64,000 nt of DNA, from the NCBI GenBank assembly GCA_023457435.1, contig JAEWLS010000020.1, positions 1 through 64,000 of the forward strand, in the 5' to 3' direction. Below, piece by piece: positions 24,394-33,244 of the stretch. Below the pieces are notes generated by a model that worked only from the letters and a program-made list of their open reading frames with translations, searched no databases and was not told where the DNA came from. Source of the stretch: Pseudomonadota bacterium (GTDB lineage Bacteria > Pseudomonadota > Alphaproteobacteria > Rhizobiales > Rhizobiaceae). Numbering within the stretch: the stretch's first letter is position 1; the number at the start of each line of letters is the position of its first letter. Position numbers and translations under genes: made by a program.

Positions 24394-25686
24394 ATGGCAG
24401 TGCGGCTCGACCAGTCCGATCCCGACTTCGAGACGCGGTTCGCCGCGTTCCTGACCACCAAGAGAGAAGTGTCGGAGGACGTCGACAACGCCGTTCGCGA
24501 GATCATCGCGCGCGTCCGAGCCGAGGGCGACGCAGCGCTGATCGACTACTCACGGCGCTTCGACCGCGTCGACCTGTCGAAGCCCGGCATCACCGTCCGT
24601 GCCGACGAGATCGAGGCGGCGGAGGCTGCATGCGACCCAAGGACGCTCGAGGCGCTGCGCCACGCGCATGAGCGGATCACCGCGCATCATGAGCGGCAGC
24701 GACCGAAAGACGACCGCTACACAGACGCGATCGGCGTCGAACTGGGCTCGCGCTGGACGGCGATCGAGGCCGTGGGGCTCTACGTTCCCGGCGGCACGGC
24801 GAGCTATCCAAGCTCGGTGCTGATGAACGCTGTCCCGGCGCGGGTGGCCGGCGTCGAGCGCATCGTCATCACAGTGCCGGCGCCGGAGGGTCGCATCAAC
24901 CCGCTGGTGCTGGCGGCGGCGAAGATGGCCGGCGTCAGCGAAATCCACCGCGTCGGAGGGGCGCAGGCTATCGCCGCCCTCGCCTACGGCACGCAGACGA
25001 TCCGCCCGGTGGCGAAGATCGTCGGCCCCGGAAACGCCTTCGTCGCGGCGGCCAAGCGGCGGGTGTTCGGGATAGTCGGTATCGACATGGTGGCGGGGCC
25101 GAGCGAGGTGCTGATCCTCGCGGATGGCGACAACGACCCAGACTGGATCGCCGCCGACCTCCTGGCGCAGGCCGAGCACGACACGGCGGCGCAATCGATC
25201 CTGGTGACGACCAGCGCCGAGCTCGCCGACGAAGTGGAACGCGCCGTGGAACGCCAGATCGCGCGGCTGCCACGCGCCGAGACGGCTGCGGCGAGCTGGC
25301 GCGACTTCGGCGCCATCATCCTGGTGGCGTCGCTGTCCGACGCCGTTCCGCTCGCCAACCGGATCGCGGCCGAGCATCTGGAGCTGCTGACCGACGCGGC
25401 CGAAGCGCTGCTGCCCAGGATTCGCAACGCCGGGGCGATCTTCATCGGCCGGCACACGCCGGAGGTGATCGGCGACTATGTCGGCGGATCGAACCACGTC
25501 CTGCCCACGGCACGCTCGGCGCGGTTCTCGTCCGGGCTGTCGGTGCTCGACTTCGTCAAGCGGACCTCGCTGCTGAAGCTCGGGCCGGAACAGTTGCGGC
25601 AGCTCGCGCCTTCGGCGATCGCGCTGGCAGAGGCCGAGGGCCTGGACGCGCATGCTCGCAGCGTTGCGATACGGTTGAACATGTAG
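24394..25686 (+). CDS. hisD: Histidinol dehydrogenase
   Basis: A 430-residue Zn enzyme that oxidises L-histidinol to L-histidine with two NAD. Seen motifs: LYVPGGTASYPSSVLMNAVPA, VGGAQAIAALAYGT, DMVAGPSEVLILAD, AEHDTAAQSIL (with the zinc-ligand His region), AAEHLEL and GGSNHVLPT. Length is normal. It lies four bases after the DUF2948 gene and 11 bases before the UPF0262 gene in the conserved block. Confidence 0.97.
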   Translation: MAVRLDQSDPDFETRFAAFLTTKREVSEDVDNAVREIIARVRAEGDAALIDYSRRFDRVDLSKPGITVRADEIEAAEAACDPRTLEALRHAHERITAHHERQRPKDDRYTDAIGVELGSRWTAIEAVGLYVPGGTASYPSSVLMNAVPARVAGVERIVITVPAPEGRINPLVLAAAKMAGVSEIHRVGGAQAIAALAYGTQTIRPVAKIVGPGNAFVAAAKRRVFGIVGIDMVAGPSEVLILADGDNDPDWIAADLLAQAEHDTAAQSILVTTSAELADEVERAVERQIARLPRAETAAASWRDFGAIILVASLSDAVPLANRIAAEHLELLTDAAEALLPRIRNAGAIFIGRHTPEVIGDYVGGSNHVLPTARSARFSSGLSVLDFVKRTSLLKLGPEQLRQLAPSAIALAEAEGLDAHARSVAIRLNM

Positions 25687-25697
25687 GGCCGGGTACG

Positions 25698-26168
25698 ATG
25701 AACCCCAACGCCCGGTTGATCGATGTCGAGCTCGACGAGTCCATCGGCCGCTCGACGCCCGACGTCGAGCACGAACGGGCGGTGGCGATCTTCGACCTGA
25801 TCGAAGAGAACACGTTCGCGCCGGCCGGCGACGGCGGCGGTCCGTACCGCCTGAAGCTGTCGCTGGTCGAGGGGCGGCTGGTCTTCGCGATCTCGCGCGA
25901 GGACGGCACCCAGGTTGTCACCCATATCCTGTCGCTGACGCCGTTCCGGCGCATCGTGCGCGACTACTACATGATCTGCGAAAGCTACTACGAGGCGATC
26001 CGCAGCGCGACGCCGAGCCAGATCGAGTCGATCGACATGGGACGGCGCGGTCTGCACAATGACGGGTCACAGACGCTGATGGACCGCCTTAAAGGCAAGA
26101 TCGACATGGATTTCGACACGGCCCGGCGGCTGTTCACGCTGGTCTGCGTGCTGCACTGGCGGGGCTGA
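25698..26168 (+). CDS. UPF0262-family protein
   Basis: A 156-residue cytosolic protein with the UPF0262 hallmarks: IDVELDESIGRSTPDVEHER near the start, FRRIVRDYYMICESYYEAIR in the middle, and GRRGLHNDGS before the C-terminal helix. The family is confined to alphaproteobacteria and sits between hisD and a low-Mr phosphatase gene, as here. Function unknown. Confidence 0.88.
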   Translation: MNPNARLIDVELDESIGRSTPDVEHERAVAIFDLIEENTFAPAGDGGGPYRLKLSLVEGRLVFAISREDGTQVVTHILSLTPFRRIVRDYYMICESYYEAIRSATPSQIESIDMGRRGLHNDGSQTLMDRLKGKIDMDFDTARRLFTLVCVLHWRG

Positions 26169-26171
26169 TCG

Positions 26172-26648
26172 TTGAGCGGGACTCGCAAGCCGCGCTCCAT
26201 CCTGTTCCTCTGCGGCATGAACTCGGTGCGCTCGCCGATCGCCGAGCAACTGGCCAAGAAGATGCTGCCGCGCGACGTGTTCGTCGCCTCGGCGGGCGTA
26301 CGGGCCGGCGAGCGCGACCCCTTTGTCGACGCCGTGCTGGCGGAGCAGGGCATGAGCCTCGGCGAGCGGCAGCCGCGCACGCTGGATGAGATGGAAGACG
26401 ACTATTTCGACCTGATCGTCACCCTGGCGCCGGAGGCGCACCACCGGGCGCTGGAACTGACGCGGTCGCTGGCGGTCGACGTCGAATACTGGCCGACCGC
26501 CGATCCGACCTCGGCCACGGGAACGCGCGACCAGATCGCCGCCGCCTATCGCGACGTTCGCGACCGGCTGGCGCGGCGTATCGCGGAGCGGTTCGGCAAC
26601 ATGGTGGAAAGCAACGCCGCGGCCGGCGGCAGTGCGGAACCGGCCTGA
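26172..26648 (+). CDS. Low-molecular-weight protein-tyrosine phosphatase/arsenate-reductase-like
   Basis: A 158-residue protein with the P-loop CGMNSVRS (C-x5-R-S) at residues about 14-21, the catalytic signature of the family, and an acid-loop candidate ADPTSATG near residue 113. It should remove phosphate from tyrosine or reduce arsenate through the same Cys. Start is TTG at 26172, four bases after the UPF0262 stop, so it is probably translationally coupled. Substrate not evident. Confidence 0.8.
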   Translation: MSGTRKPRSILFLCGMNSVRSPIAEQLAKKMLPRDVFVASAGVRAGERDPFVDAVLAEQGMSLGERQPRTLDEMEDDYFDLIVTLAPEAHHRALELTRSLAVDVEYWPTADPTSATGTRDQIAAAYRDVRDRLARRIAERFGNMVESNAAAGGSAEPA

Positions 26649-26660
26649 AACGATCGCGTG

Positions 26661-26687
26661 TTCACAAGGCGGACTTAATCATATAGG
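26661..26687 (+). promoter_or_regulatory. Possible promoter of infA
   Basis: TTCACA (26661-26666) and TATAGG (26682-26687) have a 15-base spacer, which is shorter than ideal. The gap between the phosphatase and infA genes is 92 bases, long enough for a separate promoter. Confidence 0.3.
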
Positions 26688-26740
26688 TTCCGCGCGATTT
26701 CCGGCCCCCCTCGCGCCGGCGACCCCAATCGAAGGTAAAG

Positions 26741-26959
26741 ATGCCGAAGGAAGAAGTACTGGAATTTCCGGGCGTTGTGACGGAACTGCTGCCCAACGCC
26801 ATGTTCCGCGTCAAGCTCGAGAACGAGCACGAGATCATCGCCCACACGGCCGGGCGCATGCGCAAGAACCGTATCCGCGTCCTGACCGGCGACAAGGTGC
26901 TGGTCGAGATGACGCCCTACGACCTGACCAAGGGCCGCATCACCTACCGCTTCAAGTAA
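26741..26959 (+). CDS. infA: Translation initiation factor IF-1
   Basis: A 72-residue S1/OB-fold protein, exactly the family length, starting [20 protein letters not shown] and ending [11 protein letters not shown]. It binds the ribosomal A site with IF-2 and IF-3 during initiation. AAGGT precedes the ATG. It is followed 22 bases later by maf in the order typical of Hyphomicrobiales. Confidence 0.98.
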
Positions 26960-26981
26960 CCAGCGCGGGCGCGGCCGGGGC

Positions 26982-27608
26982 ATGAGCGTCTTCCAGAAAC
27001 TGGTTCTCGCCTCGGGTTCGCCGCGCCGCATCGAGCTCCTGCAGCAGGCCGGCATCGAGCCGGACCGGCTGATCCCGAGCGAGATCGACGAGACGCCGCG
27101 GCGCGCCGAGCATCCCGGCTCGCTCGCCAAGCGTCTGTCGCGGGAGAAGGCCGAGCGGGCGCGCGAGATCTACCTGAAGGATCCCGACGAGGGCGACGCC
27201 TACATCATCGCCGCCGACACGGTCGTGTCCGTGGGCCGGCGCATCCTGCCCAAGGCGGAGCTGGTCGACGAGGCGTCGAACTGCCTGCGGCTCCTTTCGG
27301 GGCGCTCGCACCGGGTCTACACCTGCGTGTGCCTGATCACGCCCTCGGGCAAGGTGCGCCAGAAGCTCGTCGAGACGCGGGTCCGCTTCAAGCGGCTGTC
27401 GCGCGAGGAGCTGGAAAGCTACCTCGCCTCGGGCGAATGGCGCGGCAAGGCCGGCGGCTACGCGATCCAGGGCCTGGCGGGCAGCTTCGTGGTCAAGCTC
27501 GTCGGCTCGTACACCTGCGTGGTCGGGCTGCCGCTGCACGAGACGGTGAACCTGCTGGTGGCCGACGGCTACAAGGTGCACTTCAACTGGCTGTCGGCGC
27601 GGGCCTGA
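26982..27608 (+). CDS. maf: Maf-like nucleoside-triphosphate pyrophosphatase
   Basis: A 208-residue cytosolic enzyme of the Maf/Ham1-related fold. The signature SGSPRR is near the N terminus, followed by PSEIDET, the AADTVVS metal-site segment and SGRSHRVYT. Maf proteins hydrolyse dTTP/UTP or modified pyrimidine nucleotides and can affect septum formation. It lies between infA and yacG. Confidence 0.92.
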   Translation: MSVFQKLVLASGSPRRIELLQQAGIEPDRLIPSEIDETPRRAEHPGSLAKRLSREKAERAREIYLKDPDEGDAYIIAADTVVSVGRRILPKAELVDEASNCLRLLSGRSHRVYTCVCLITPSGKVRQKLVETRVRFKRLSREELESYLASGEWRGKAGGYAIQGLAGSFVVKLVGSYTCVVGLPLHETVNLLVADGYKVHFNWLSARA

Positions 27609-27622
27609 CAGGGACGCGCGCG

Positions 27623-27844
27623 ATGGCAGGCTCGGACAAGGTGACGCCGCTCAGGCCACGCCGCCCCTGCCCGGAATGCGGCAAGCCGTCGGCGCGCGAG
27701 ACGTTTCCGTTCTGCTCGCCGCGCTGCAAGGACATCGACCTCAACCGCTGGCTGTCGGGCTCGTACGTGCTGCCCGGCCGCGACGGCGAGGCGGAAGATG
27801 AAATCGCCGCCCAGCCACCGGCGCGGCCGTCCGACGACGATTGA
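27623..27844 (+). CDS. yacG: DNA gyrase inhibitor YacG (zinc-finger protein)
   Basis: A 73-residue protein with the four-Cys zinc site CPECGKP...FCSPRCKDIDLNRW, then the YacG-specific WLSGSYVLPG. YacG binds the GyrB C-terminal region and inhibits DNA binding by gyrase. An acidic tail (EAEDEI...PSDDD) follows. ATG at 27623 lies 15 bases beyond the maf stop. Confidence 0.92.
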   Translation: MAGSDKVTPLRPRRPCPECGKPSARETFPFCSPRCKDIDLNRWLSGSYVLPGRDGEAEDEIAAQPPARPSDDD

Positions 27845-27923
27845 AAACCGTAGCGTCATCAAGCGGTTGACCGCGATGGTGGCTGGCGCCTGAAGGCCTT
27901 CGATCAAAAGCCGGCAAGGGCGC

Positions 27924-27951
27924 TGGACAGCGCGGGAACCCGTGCTATAAC
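27924..27951 (+). promoter_or_regulatory. Promoter of tRNA-Phe
   Basis: TGGACA (27924-27929), 16 bases, then TATAAC (27946-27951). The start point would be near 27958, about 55 bases before the tRNA. Confidence 0.55.
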
Positions 27952-28013
27952 GCACGCGCTTTCGGCGGGCACCAAAACCGCCGGAACGCCGCGGCAACGC
28001 CCGCGGCACGGTC

Positions 28014-28089
28014 GCCCAGGTAGCTCAGTTGGTAGAGCATACGACTGAAAATCGTAGTGTCGGTGGTTCGATTCCACCCCTGGGCACCA
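28014..28089 (+). tRNA. tRNA-Phe (anticodon GAA)
   Basis: A 76-base cloverleaf: acceptor GCCCAGG pairs with CCTGGGC, D arm AGCTCAGTTGGTAGAGC, anticodon stem ACGA/TCGT with loop CTGAAAA (anticodon GAA), T arm GGTTCGATTCC, and an encoded CCA. It closes the housekeeping block after yacG. Confidence 0.96.
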
Positions 28090-28227
28090 CCTCACCGCCA
28101 AGCTTTCGTAGACTCCTGCCTCAGGCCCGTTCGACGTTTTGACGAGCGTGCCGTGCGCAGATCTGACGCCGGGACGTGGAAAACGCCTCGCCAGCCAGCG
28201 CCGGCGCATGTTGCCAGGTCCTGCCCG

Positions 28228-28539
28228 CTACCCGAACTTCACACCGGTGACCGCCACTGCGCCATAGCAGTTCGACGTGCAGTGCCGCCACGGGTGCTCC
28301 TGGCTGGCGTCGATATAGCCGGCGTGGAACACGTCGCGGATGTGGAAATGCTCTATCTCGACTTCGTCGAGCCACTCGTCGGCGACACCCGGATCGTCGA
28401 ACAGCGAGCCAAGCACCTGCGATATGCGCTTCTGCTCGTCGGCGTAGTTGATCTCTTCCAGCGGTTCGTGGCCCTCGATGTAGACCGCCAGCGGTTCCCC
28501 ATGGCTACCGAGTATCGGAGTCCAGATTCGGTCGGACAT
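28228..28539 (-). CDS. Hypothetical protein
   Basis: A 103-residue acidic soluble protein starting MSDRIWTPILGSHGEPLAVY. It has no signal peptide or membrane segment. HFHIRDVFHAGYIDA and HPWRHCTSNCYG are rich in His and Cys, so a metal site is possible. The ATG at 28539 has GAGG 6 bases upstream; the frame is open for 63 more bases without a better start. I do not recognise the family. Confidence 0.5.
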   Translation of the reverse strand: MSDRIWTPILGSHGEPLAVYIEGHEPLEEINYADEQKRISQVLGSLFDDPGVADEWLDEVEIEHFHIRDVFHAGYIDASQEHPWRHCTSNCYGAVAVTGVKFG

Positions 28540-28649
28540 TTGCGGGCCTCTGGCGTTCGCGTGCCGGTCCAACACACGAATCAGGGCATTGGTTGCGCCC
28601 AACCTAAACGTTTCGGACGCAGCGTCGCAGCGGCCTGCGGCGCGGCCGA

Positions 28650-29729
28650 TCAGTTCACGGCGCCTTCGAGATTTCCTAGCCGGCGGGCGTCGCGCTCGGC
28701 AACGAGCGCCAGGCGCATCACTTCGAAGCAGTGCGCCTGCGTCATCGCGGTCTCGGTGCGGTCGCGCATGTCGGCGACGATCCGGTCGAAGTAGATCAGC
28801 GGCGTTGCGCTGGCGTCGATGTATTCGCAGCGCGTCTTGTTGGTCAGGAACAGGTGGTCGGTGCCGGGCCGCCCGGCCACGTCGACATATTTGCGCAGCT
28901 CGATGTAGCCCTCGGTGCCGAGGATGGTGAGGCGCCCGTCGCCCCAGTTCGGCAGCGCATCGGGCGTGTACCAGTCTAGCCGGATGTAGCCGTGCCCGCC
29001 GTCGCCGCGCAGGACGATCTCGCCGAAATCCTCGAGGCCCGGGTCCTCGGGATTGGCGTAGTTCGCCACCGTCGACGACACGATCTCTGCCGACCGCGAG
29101 CGGGTGAAGAACATGAACTGCTCGATCTGGTGCGACCCGATATCGGCGAGGATGCCGCCGTAATGCTGCTTCTGGAAGAACCAGGGGGCGCGCAGGTGCC
29201 GGTTGAGGCGATGCGGCCCCATGCCGATCGTCTGAACGACGCGGCCGATGGCGCCTTCAGCGATCAGTTCCGCAGCCTTGATCACCGAAGGCACCTCGAA
29301 ATGCTCGCCGTAGTTGACCGACCAGATCCGCCCGGTGCGCGCCACGACTTCGCGGATCCGCTCGAGCTCCTCGAGCGACACGCATCCCGGCTTGTCGACC
29401 ATCACGTCCTTGCCCGCTTCCATCGCCGCGATGGCGAGTTCGGCGCGGTCGCTCGGGATGCAGGAAATGATGACCATGTCGATTTCCGGGTCATCGAGTA
29501 TCCGCCGCACGTCGGCGACGCGCGGCACGTCCGGGAAGCGCTCGACGAAGCCCTTGAGCGGCTGAGGCGTACCCTTTGTCCACCAGGCTTTTGCACGCGC
29601 GCCGGCATGCAGCATCCCGCCTAGCATGCCGAAGGCGTGTCGGTGGTCGATGCCGAGAACGGCAACTGTCGGTCCTGTGCCCAAAGACTCCCCCGTGCTG
29701 CGTGCGCAAGTCCATTCGGGCCGCAGCAT
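28650..29729 (-). CDS. Gfo/Idh/MocA-family oxidoreductase
   Basis: A 359-residue (or shorter) NAD(P)-dependent dehydrogenase. The Rossmann domain begins at VAVLGIDHRHAFGMLGGML, where the usual GxGxxG glycines are replaced by GIDHRH, a variant seen in some family members. The motif DVMVDKPGCVSLEELERI is the family's EKP-type strand (here DKP) with the catalytic Lys, and GGILADIGSHQIEQ is the G-D-x-G-x-H-x(3)-D-like substrate-site signature. The ATG at 29729 has a weak ribosome site; TTG at 29684 with GGGGGAG upstream is an attractive alternative that would remove 15 residues. Substrate unknown, probably a sugar or polyol. Confidence 0.8.
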   Translation of the reverse strand: MLRPEWTCARSTGESLGTGPTVAVLGIDHRHAFGMLGGMLHAGARAKAWWTKGTPQPLKGFVERFPDVPRVADVRRILDDPEIDMVIISCIPSDRAELAIAAMEAGKDVMVDKPGCVSLEELERIREVVARTGRIWSVNYGEHFEVPSVIKAAELIAEGAIGRVVQTIGMGPHRLNRHLRAPWFFQKQHYGGILADIGSHQIEQFMFFTRSRSAEIVSSTVANYANPEDPGLEDFGEIVLRGDGGHGYIRLDWYTPDALPNWGDGRLTILGTEGYIELRKYVDVAGRPGTDHLFLTNKTRCEYIDASATPLIYFDRIVADMRDRTETAMTQAHCFEVMRLALVAERDARRLGNLEGAVN

Positions 29730-29885
29730 GCCCCTATCGCAACGACCAATGCTGGTCTGGCCTTACCAGCCGGTCAGCTCGCACGTCCACTCCTATCAAA
29801 TGCTAAACGGACTCCTCGATGCCTAGCGGCTAAAGTGCGCCGTCGTTGCGCTATCGCACGCCGTTGAACAGCGAGGTCCGAAGGA

Positions 29886-30896
29886 TTGTTATCAGAGCAG
29901 GAACGTCAACTTCTAGACGCTATACTGAAGCGGTTTGCGGGACGGGTCGAGCTCGACCGGAATGGCAGCGTCAGCATGGAGGGCCAAGCCTGGGACCCTC
30001 ACACCACACTACCCATCCTGAGATCTGTACTTCCCGATTGCCGTCCCGCCGACGCGGCGGATGCCTACGAGCAATTGCGCGCATTCATTCTCGCTTCGAC
30101 GCCTGAAACGCTTCGCGCGGTCGATCTCGGGCTCATGCCGCCGTCCAAAGGCCTGCACTTCATGCTCGGGCCAGACGGTCTCTACTACGATTTCGTCAAT
30201 ACCGACCGCGTGCTGACCGAGCTGCAACGCGCTGGGGCAGCCCTGAGCGGCAGCGTCCTGGACTTCGGGTGCAGCACCGGGAGAAACGTAGCGGTTCTTG
30301 CAAGGTCCGGCCTGCCGCTCCAACTGACGGGCGTCGATCCTGTACCGTCGTCGATCGAATGGGCCAATGACAACATCGCCGGTGCGCAGTTTGTATTGTC
30401 GAGGCAGGCTCCCCCATTGCCTTTCTCGGACCAGACGTTCGATCTGATATACGCGAAGAGCATCTGGACTCACTTTTCCCCGGACGCGGCGCGCCAATGG
30501 TTCGCGGAGATTGCCCGCCTCCTGAAGCGCGGGGGACATTTCTTCTTCAACATCCACGGCGCGCACGATCTTGCGAACCGGCTTGCACATAACTTTCCCG
30601 CGCCTCGATATGCGAACATCGCCCACGGTGAGTTTGCGGATCGCGCGTCCTTCGTCGGTGCTGCTTTCGACGGCATCGTCAATCATGGCTGGTTCTTTCG
30701 GCCCTACACATCGGCGGCGTCACAAGCAGACCTCGGCAAACTGCCGGGTGCGGTGATCGACGATTGGGGCGTGATGTTCATGACGCCGGAATATCTGCGC
30801 GAGAAACTACTTCCCGCGAGCCTCGAGCTGGTACGCTATACTCCAGCGGCAACCGCCGGGCGGCTGGACGGCTGCGTCGTGCGGCGCGTGCGTTAG
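29886..30896 (+). CDS. Class I SAM-dependent methyltransferase
   Basis: A 336-residue protein. The methyltransferase core runs from about residue 115: VLDFGCSTGRNVAVLA is motif I (SAM-binding glycines), followed by LTGVDPVPSSIEWA, FDLIYAKSIWTHFSPDA and LLKRGGHFFFNIHG. The N-terminal 100 residues form a separate helical region. Start is TTG at 29886 with GAGG about 9 bases upstream. It is monocistronic and divergent from the Gfo/Idh gene. Substrate is not evident. Confidence 0.75.
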   Translation: MLSEQERQLLDAILKRFAGRVELDRNGSVSMEGQAWDPHTTLPILRSVLPDCRPADAADAYEQLRAFILASTPETLRAVDLGLMPPSKGLHFMLGPDGLYYDFVNTDRVLTELQRAGAALSGSVLDFGCSTGRNVAVLARSGLPLQLTGVDPVPSSIEWANDNIAGAQFVLSRQAPPLPFSDQTFDLIYAKSIWTHFSPDAARQWFAEIARLLKRGGHFFFNIHGAHDLANRLAHNFPAPRYANIAHGEFADRASFVGAAFDGIVNHGWFFRPYTSAASQADLGKLPGAVIDDWGVMFMTPEYLREKLLPASLELVRYTPAATAGRLDGCVVRRVR

Positions 30897-30913
30897 GCCC
30901 GTCTCACCCCTTC

Positions 30914-32806
30914 TCAGACGCGCGGCATGCCTGGCGGTCTGATCGCCCGCTTCTGCGCGGCGATGCGGAACGGCGCGTTGGGAGCGCCGTAGCCTCTGCA
31001 GCCGCCGCGCCGCTCGACGACTTCGAAGAAGAAGCCTTCACCGAAATTCTGGCTGTAGAACTGGAAGAACTCGCCCGCAGCGTCGCGGTCGTAGAGGATG
31101 TTGCGCTCGCGCATGCGTGCCGTCACCGCCGGGTCGAGTCCGAACCGCGCCTCGAGGTCATCATAGTAGTTCGGGGTGATCTCCAGCGGCTGGAAGCCGA
31201 GCGAGGCCATGCGGTCGGCGGTTGCGAAGACGTCGTCGCAGGCGAAGGCGAGATGCTGGACCGACGAGCCGAAGCTCTCGGCGATGAAGTGTCCGGCAAG
31301 CGTCCGCCTATTCTCGGCGCCGTTGAGCGTCAGCCGCAGACCGCCGTCGTCGCTCTCGACCACCTGGCTTCGCACGAGGCCGGCCGGGTCGACGACGTCG
31401 ACCATCGGCGACTTCGCGGTGCGGAAGATCGCCGTGTAGAACAACAGCCAGGTCAGCATCTCCTCGTAGTTCATGGTCTGCGCGACGTGGTCGACCGCCG
31501 TCAGCCCGGCGCCGCGGCGGCCGATGTTGGCGACCGGCTCGAATTCGACGTCCCATACCGTCGCCAGCCGGTCGTCGATGAAGTAGATCACGCCCCCGCC
31601 GACGCCTCTGATGGCAGGTATGGCGAGTTCGCCGGGGCCGCGGCTCTCCTCGAAGGTCTCGGCGCCGAGGGCGCGAGCACGGGCCACCGTCGCCGCGGCG
31701 TCTGCAACGCGCAGGCCGATCGCATAGGCGTTCGTGCCATGCACCAGATATGACGAATGCGCAAAGCCCTCCTGGCTCGTGTTCAGCACGAGGTTGATGC
31801 CCCTGCCTCCGCCCTGCCTCCACACGGAGACGTCGCGGCCGCGGTGACGCGCGGCGAGCGAGAAGCCGAGCGTGCCGAGCAGCGCGCCGAGCTCTTCGGC
31901 CTCATGCTCGTCGGCGGCGAACTCCACGAACTCGACGCCGGAGACCGCAATGCGATCTGGCATCTCCGGGACCTCGATCGCCAGAGCCGGTTCGGCACGC
32001 CGCACCCGGTCCATCAGGTTGATGAGCGAGCGACGCCCGTCGACGGCGATGGAGCGCGGCGAGCCGCCGCGGAACTGGTCGTTGAAGATTTCCAGCGACA
32101 GCGGCCCGTCGTAGCCTGTCGCCGCAACGGCGCGCATGAAGCCGGTGACGTCGAGGTCGCCCTCCCCCGGCATGTTGCGGAAGTGGCGCGACCAGTAGAG
32201 CAGGTCCATGTCGATGCGTGGCGCGTCTGCCAGCTGGACGATGAAGATGCGGTCGCCGGGTATGGCGCGGATCGTTTCGACGTCGATCTTGCGCGCCAGC
32301 GTGTGGAACGAGTCGAGGATCAGCCCGACATTGGGGTGGTCGGCCCGGCGCACGACCTCCCATGCGTCGCGGTGGTCGTTGACGTGACGGCCCCATGCCA
32401 ATGCCTCGTAGCCGACGCGCACGCCATGTGCCCTGGCGATATCGCCAAGCTCGCGGAAGTCGGCCGCCGCGCGATCGATGCCGCCGAGAGCGGCGGGTGC
32501 GACGCTGGAGCAGATCAGCATCAAGTCGGTGCCGAGCTGGTTCATCAGCTCGAACTTGCGCCTGGCCCGCTCGAACGCCCGCATGCGCTGCGGCTCGGGC
32601 AGGCCTTCGAAGTCGCGGAACGGCTGGAACAGGGTGATTTCGAGCCCATGGTCGCGAACCATGGCGCCGACCTCCGCCGGGGTTCCGTCGAAGGCGAGGA
32701 AGTCGTTCTCGAATATCTCGACGCCGTCGAACCCCGCCGCGGCAATAGCTGCCAGCTTCTCGCGCAGATCGCCGCTGATCGAGACCGTGGCGATCGAGGT
32801 CTTCAT
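30914..32806 (-). CDS. 3-Dehydroshikimate dehydratase fused to HPPD-like domain (QuiC/QsuB-type)
   Basis: A 630-residue fusion. Residues 1 to about 275 form an AP-endonuclease-2/xylose-isomerase-like TIM barrel (DGVEIFENDFLAFDGTPAE, LILDSFHTLAR, FIVQLADAPRIDMDLLYWSR, GPLSLEIFNDQFR), the metal-dependent dehydratase making protocatechuate from 3-dehydroshikimate. Residues about 290-630 form a 4-hydroxyphenylpyruvate-dioxygenase-like VOC pair (VEFVEFAADEHEAEELGALL, AVDHVAQTMNYEEM, VQHLAFACDDV, FFFEVVERRGG). The ATG overlaps the aroQ stop by 4 bases. It completes the quinate/shikimate route encoded with the TRAP importer. The HPPD part is probably structural or of altered activity in this family. 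Confidence 0.88.
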   Translation of the reverse strand: MKTSIATVSISGDLREKLAAIAAAGFDGVEIFENDFLAFDGTPAEVGAMVRDHGLEITLFQPFRDFEGLPEPQRMRAFERARRKFELMNQLGTDLMLICSSVAPAALGGIDRAAADFRELGDIARAHGVRVGYEALAWGRHVNDHRDAWEVVRRADHPNVGLILDSFHTLARKIDVETIRAIPGDRIFIVQLADAPRIDMDLLYWSRHFRNMPGEGDLDVTGFMRAVAATGYDGPLSLEIFNDQFRGGSPRSIAVDGRRSLINLMDRVRRAEPALAIEVPEMPDRIAVSGVEFVEFAADEHEAEELGALLGTLGFSLAARHRGRDVSVWRQGGGRGINLVLNTSQEGFAHSSYLVHGTNAYAIGLRVADAAATVARARALGAETFEESRGPGELAIPAIRGVGGGVIYFIDDRLATVWDVEFEPVANIGRRGAGLTAVDHVAQTMNYEEMLTWLLFYTAIFRTAKSPMVDVVDPAGLVRSQVVESDDGGLRLTLNGAENRRTLAGHFIAESFGSSVQHLAFACDDVFATADRMASLGFQPLEITPNYYDDLEARFGLDPAVTARMRERNILYDRDAAGEFFQFYSQNFGEGFFFEVVERRGGCRGYGAPNAPFRIAAQKRAIRPPGMPRV

Positions 32807-33240
32807 CCGCCTTCCCCGATCATGCCGATCAGCGCCCGAACCGCGAGCGGATAACCGCGCGCGCCAAGTCCGGCGAGCACGGCGGTGACTGCGGACGACA
32901 TCAGGGAATGGCGGTAGATCTCGTCGCGCTTGTGGATGTTGGAGATATGGAACTCGATGATCGGGCCGCCGAACATCTTCAGCGCGTCGAGCACGGGAAT
33001 CGATCGGAACGACAGGCCGGCAGGGTTGATGAGGATGCCCGCCCCGTTGTCGATCGCCTCGTGGATCCAGTCGACGAGCTGGTGCTCGGCATTGGTCTGG
33101 CGGAACTCGACCGGCCGCTCGCCCGCGGCGTCGCGGCACCACTGCTCGATCTCGGCCAGCGTGGTGCGGCCGTAGATCTCCGGCTCGCGCATGCCGAGGC
33201 GGTTGAGGTTCGGGCCGTTCAGGATGTAGATCGGCTTCAT
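32803..33240 (-). CDS. aroQ: Type II 3-dehydroquinate dehydratase
   Basis: A 145-residue enzyme of the dodecameric type II class, which reversibly dehydrates 3-dehydroquinate to 3-dehydroshikimate. Motifs: ILNGPNLNRLGMREPEIYG with the catalytic Tyr, ILINPAGLSFRSIPVLDALK and EFHISNIHKRDEIYRHS. The NPAGLSFRS loop differs from the biosynthetic NPGAYTHTS form, which supports a catabolic paralogue. It sits between the TRAP permease and the dehydratase fusion, so it likely works on imported quinate. Confidence 0.93.
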   Translation of the reverse strand: MKPIYILNGPNLNRLGMREPEIYGRTTLAEIEQWCRDAAGERPVEFRQTNAEHQLVDWIHEAIDNGAGILINPAGLSFRSIPVLDALKMFGGPIIEFHISNIHKRDEIYRHSLMSSAVTAVLAGLGARGYPLAVRALIGMIGEGG

Positions 33241-33244
33241 TGCA

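Noticed and set aside
30914..33142. A 742-residue version of the dehydratase fusion
   Set aside because: The extra residues are aroQ read in another frame; the ATGA overlap at 32803-32806 gives the true start.
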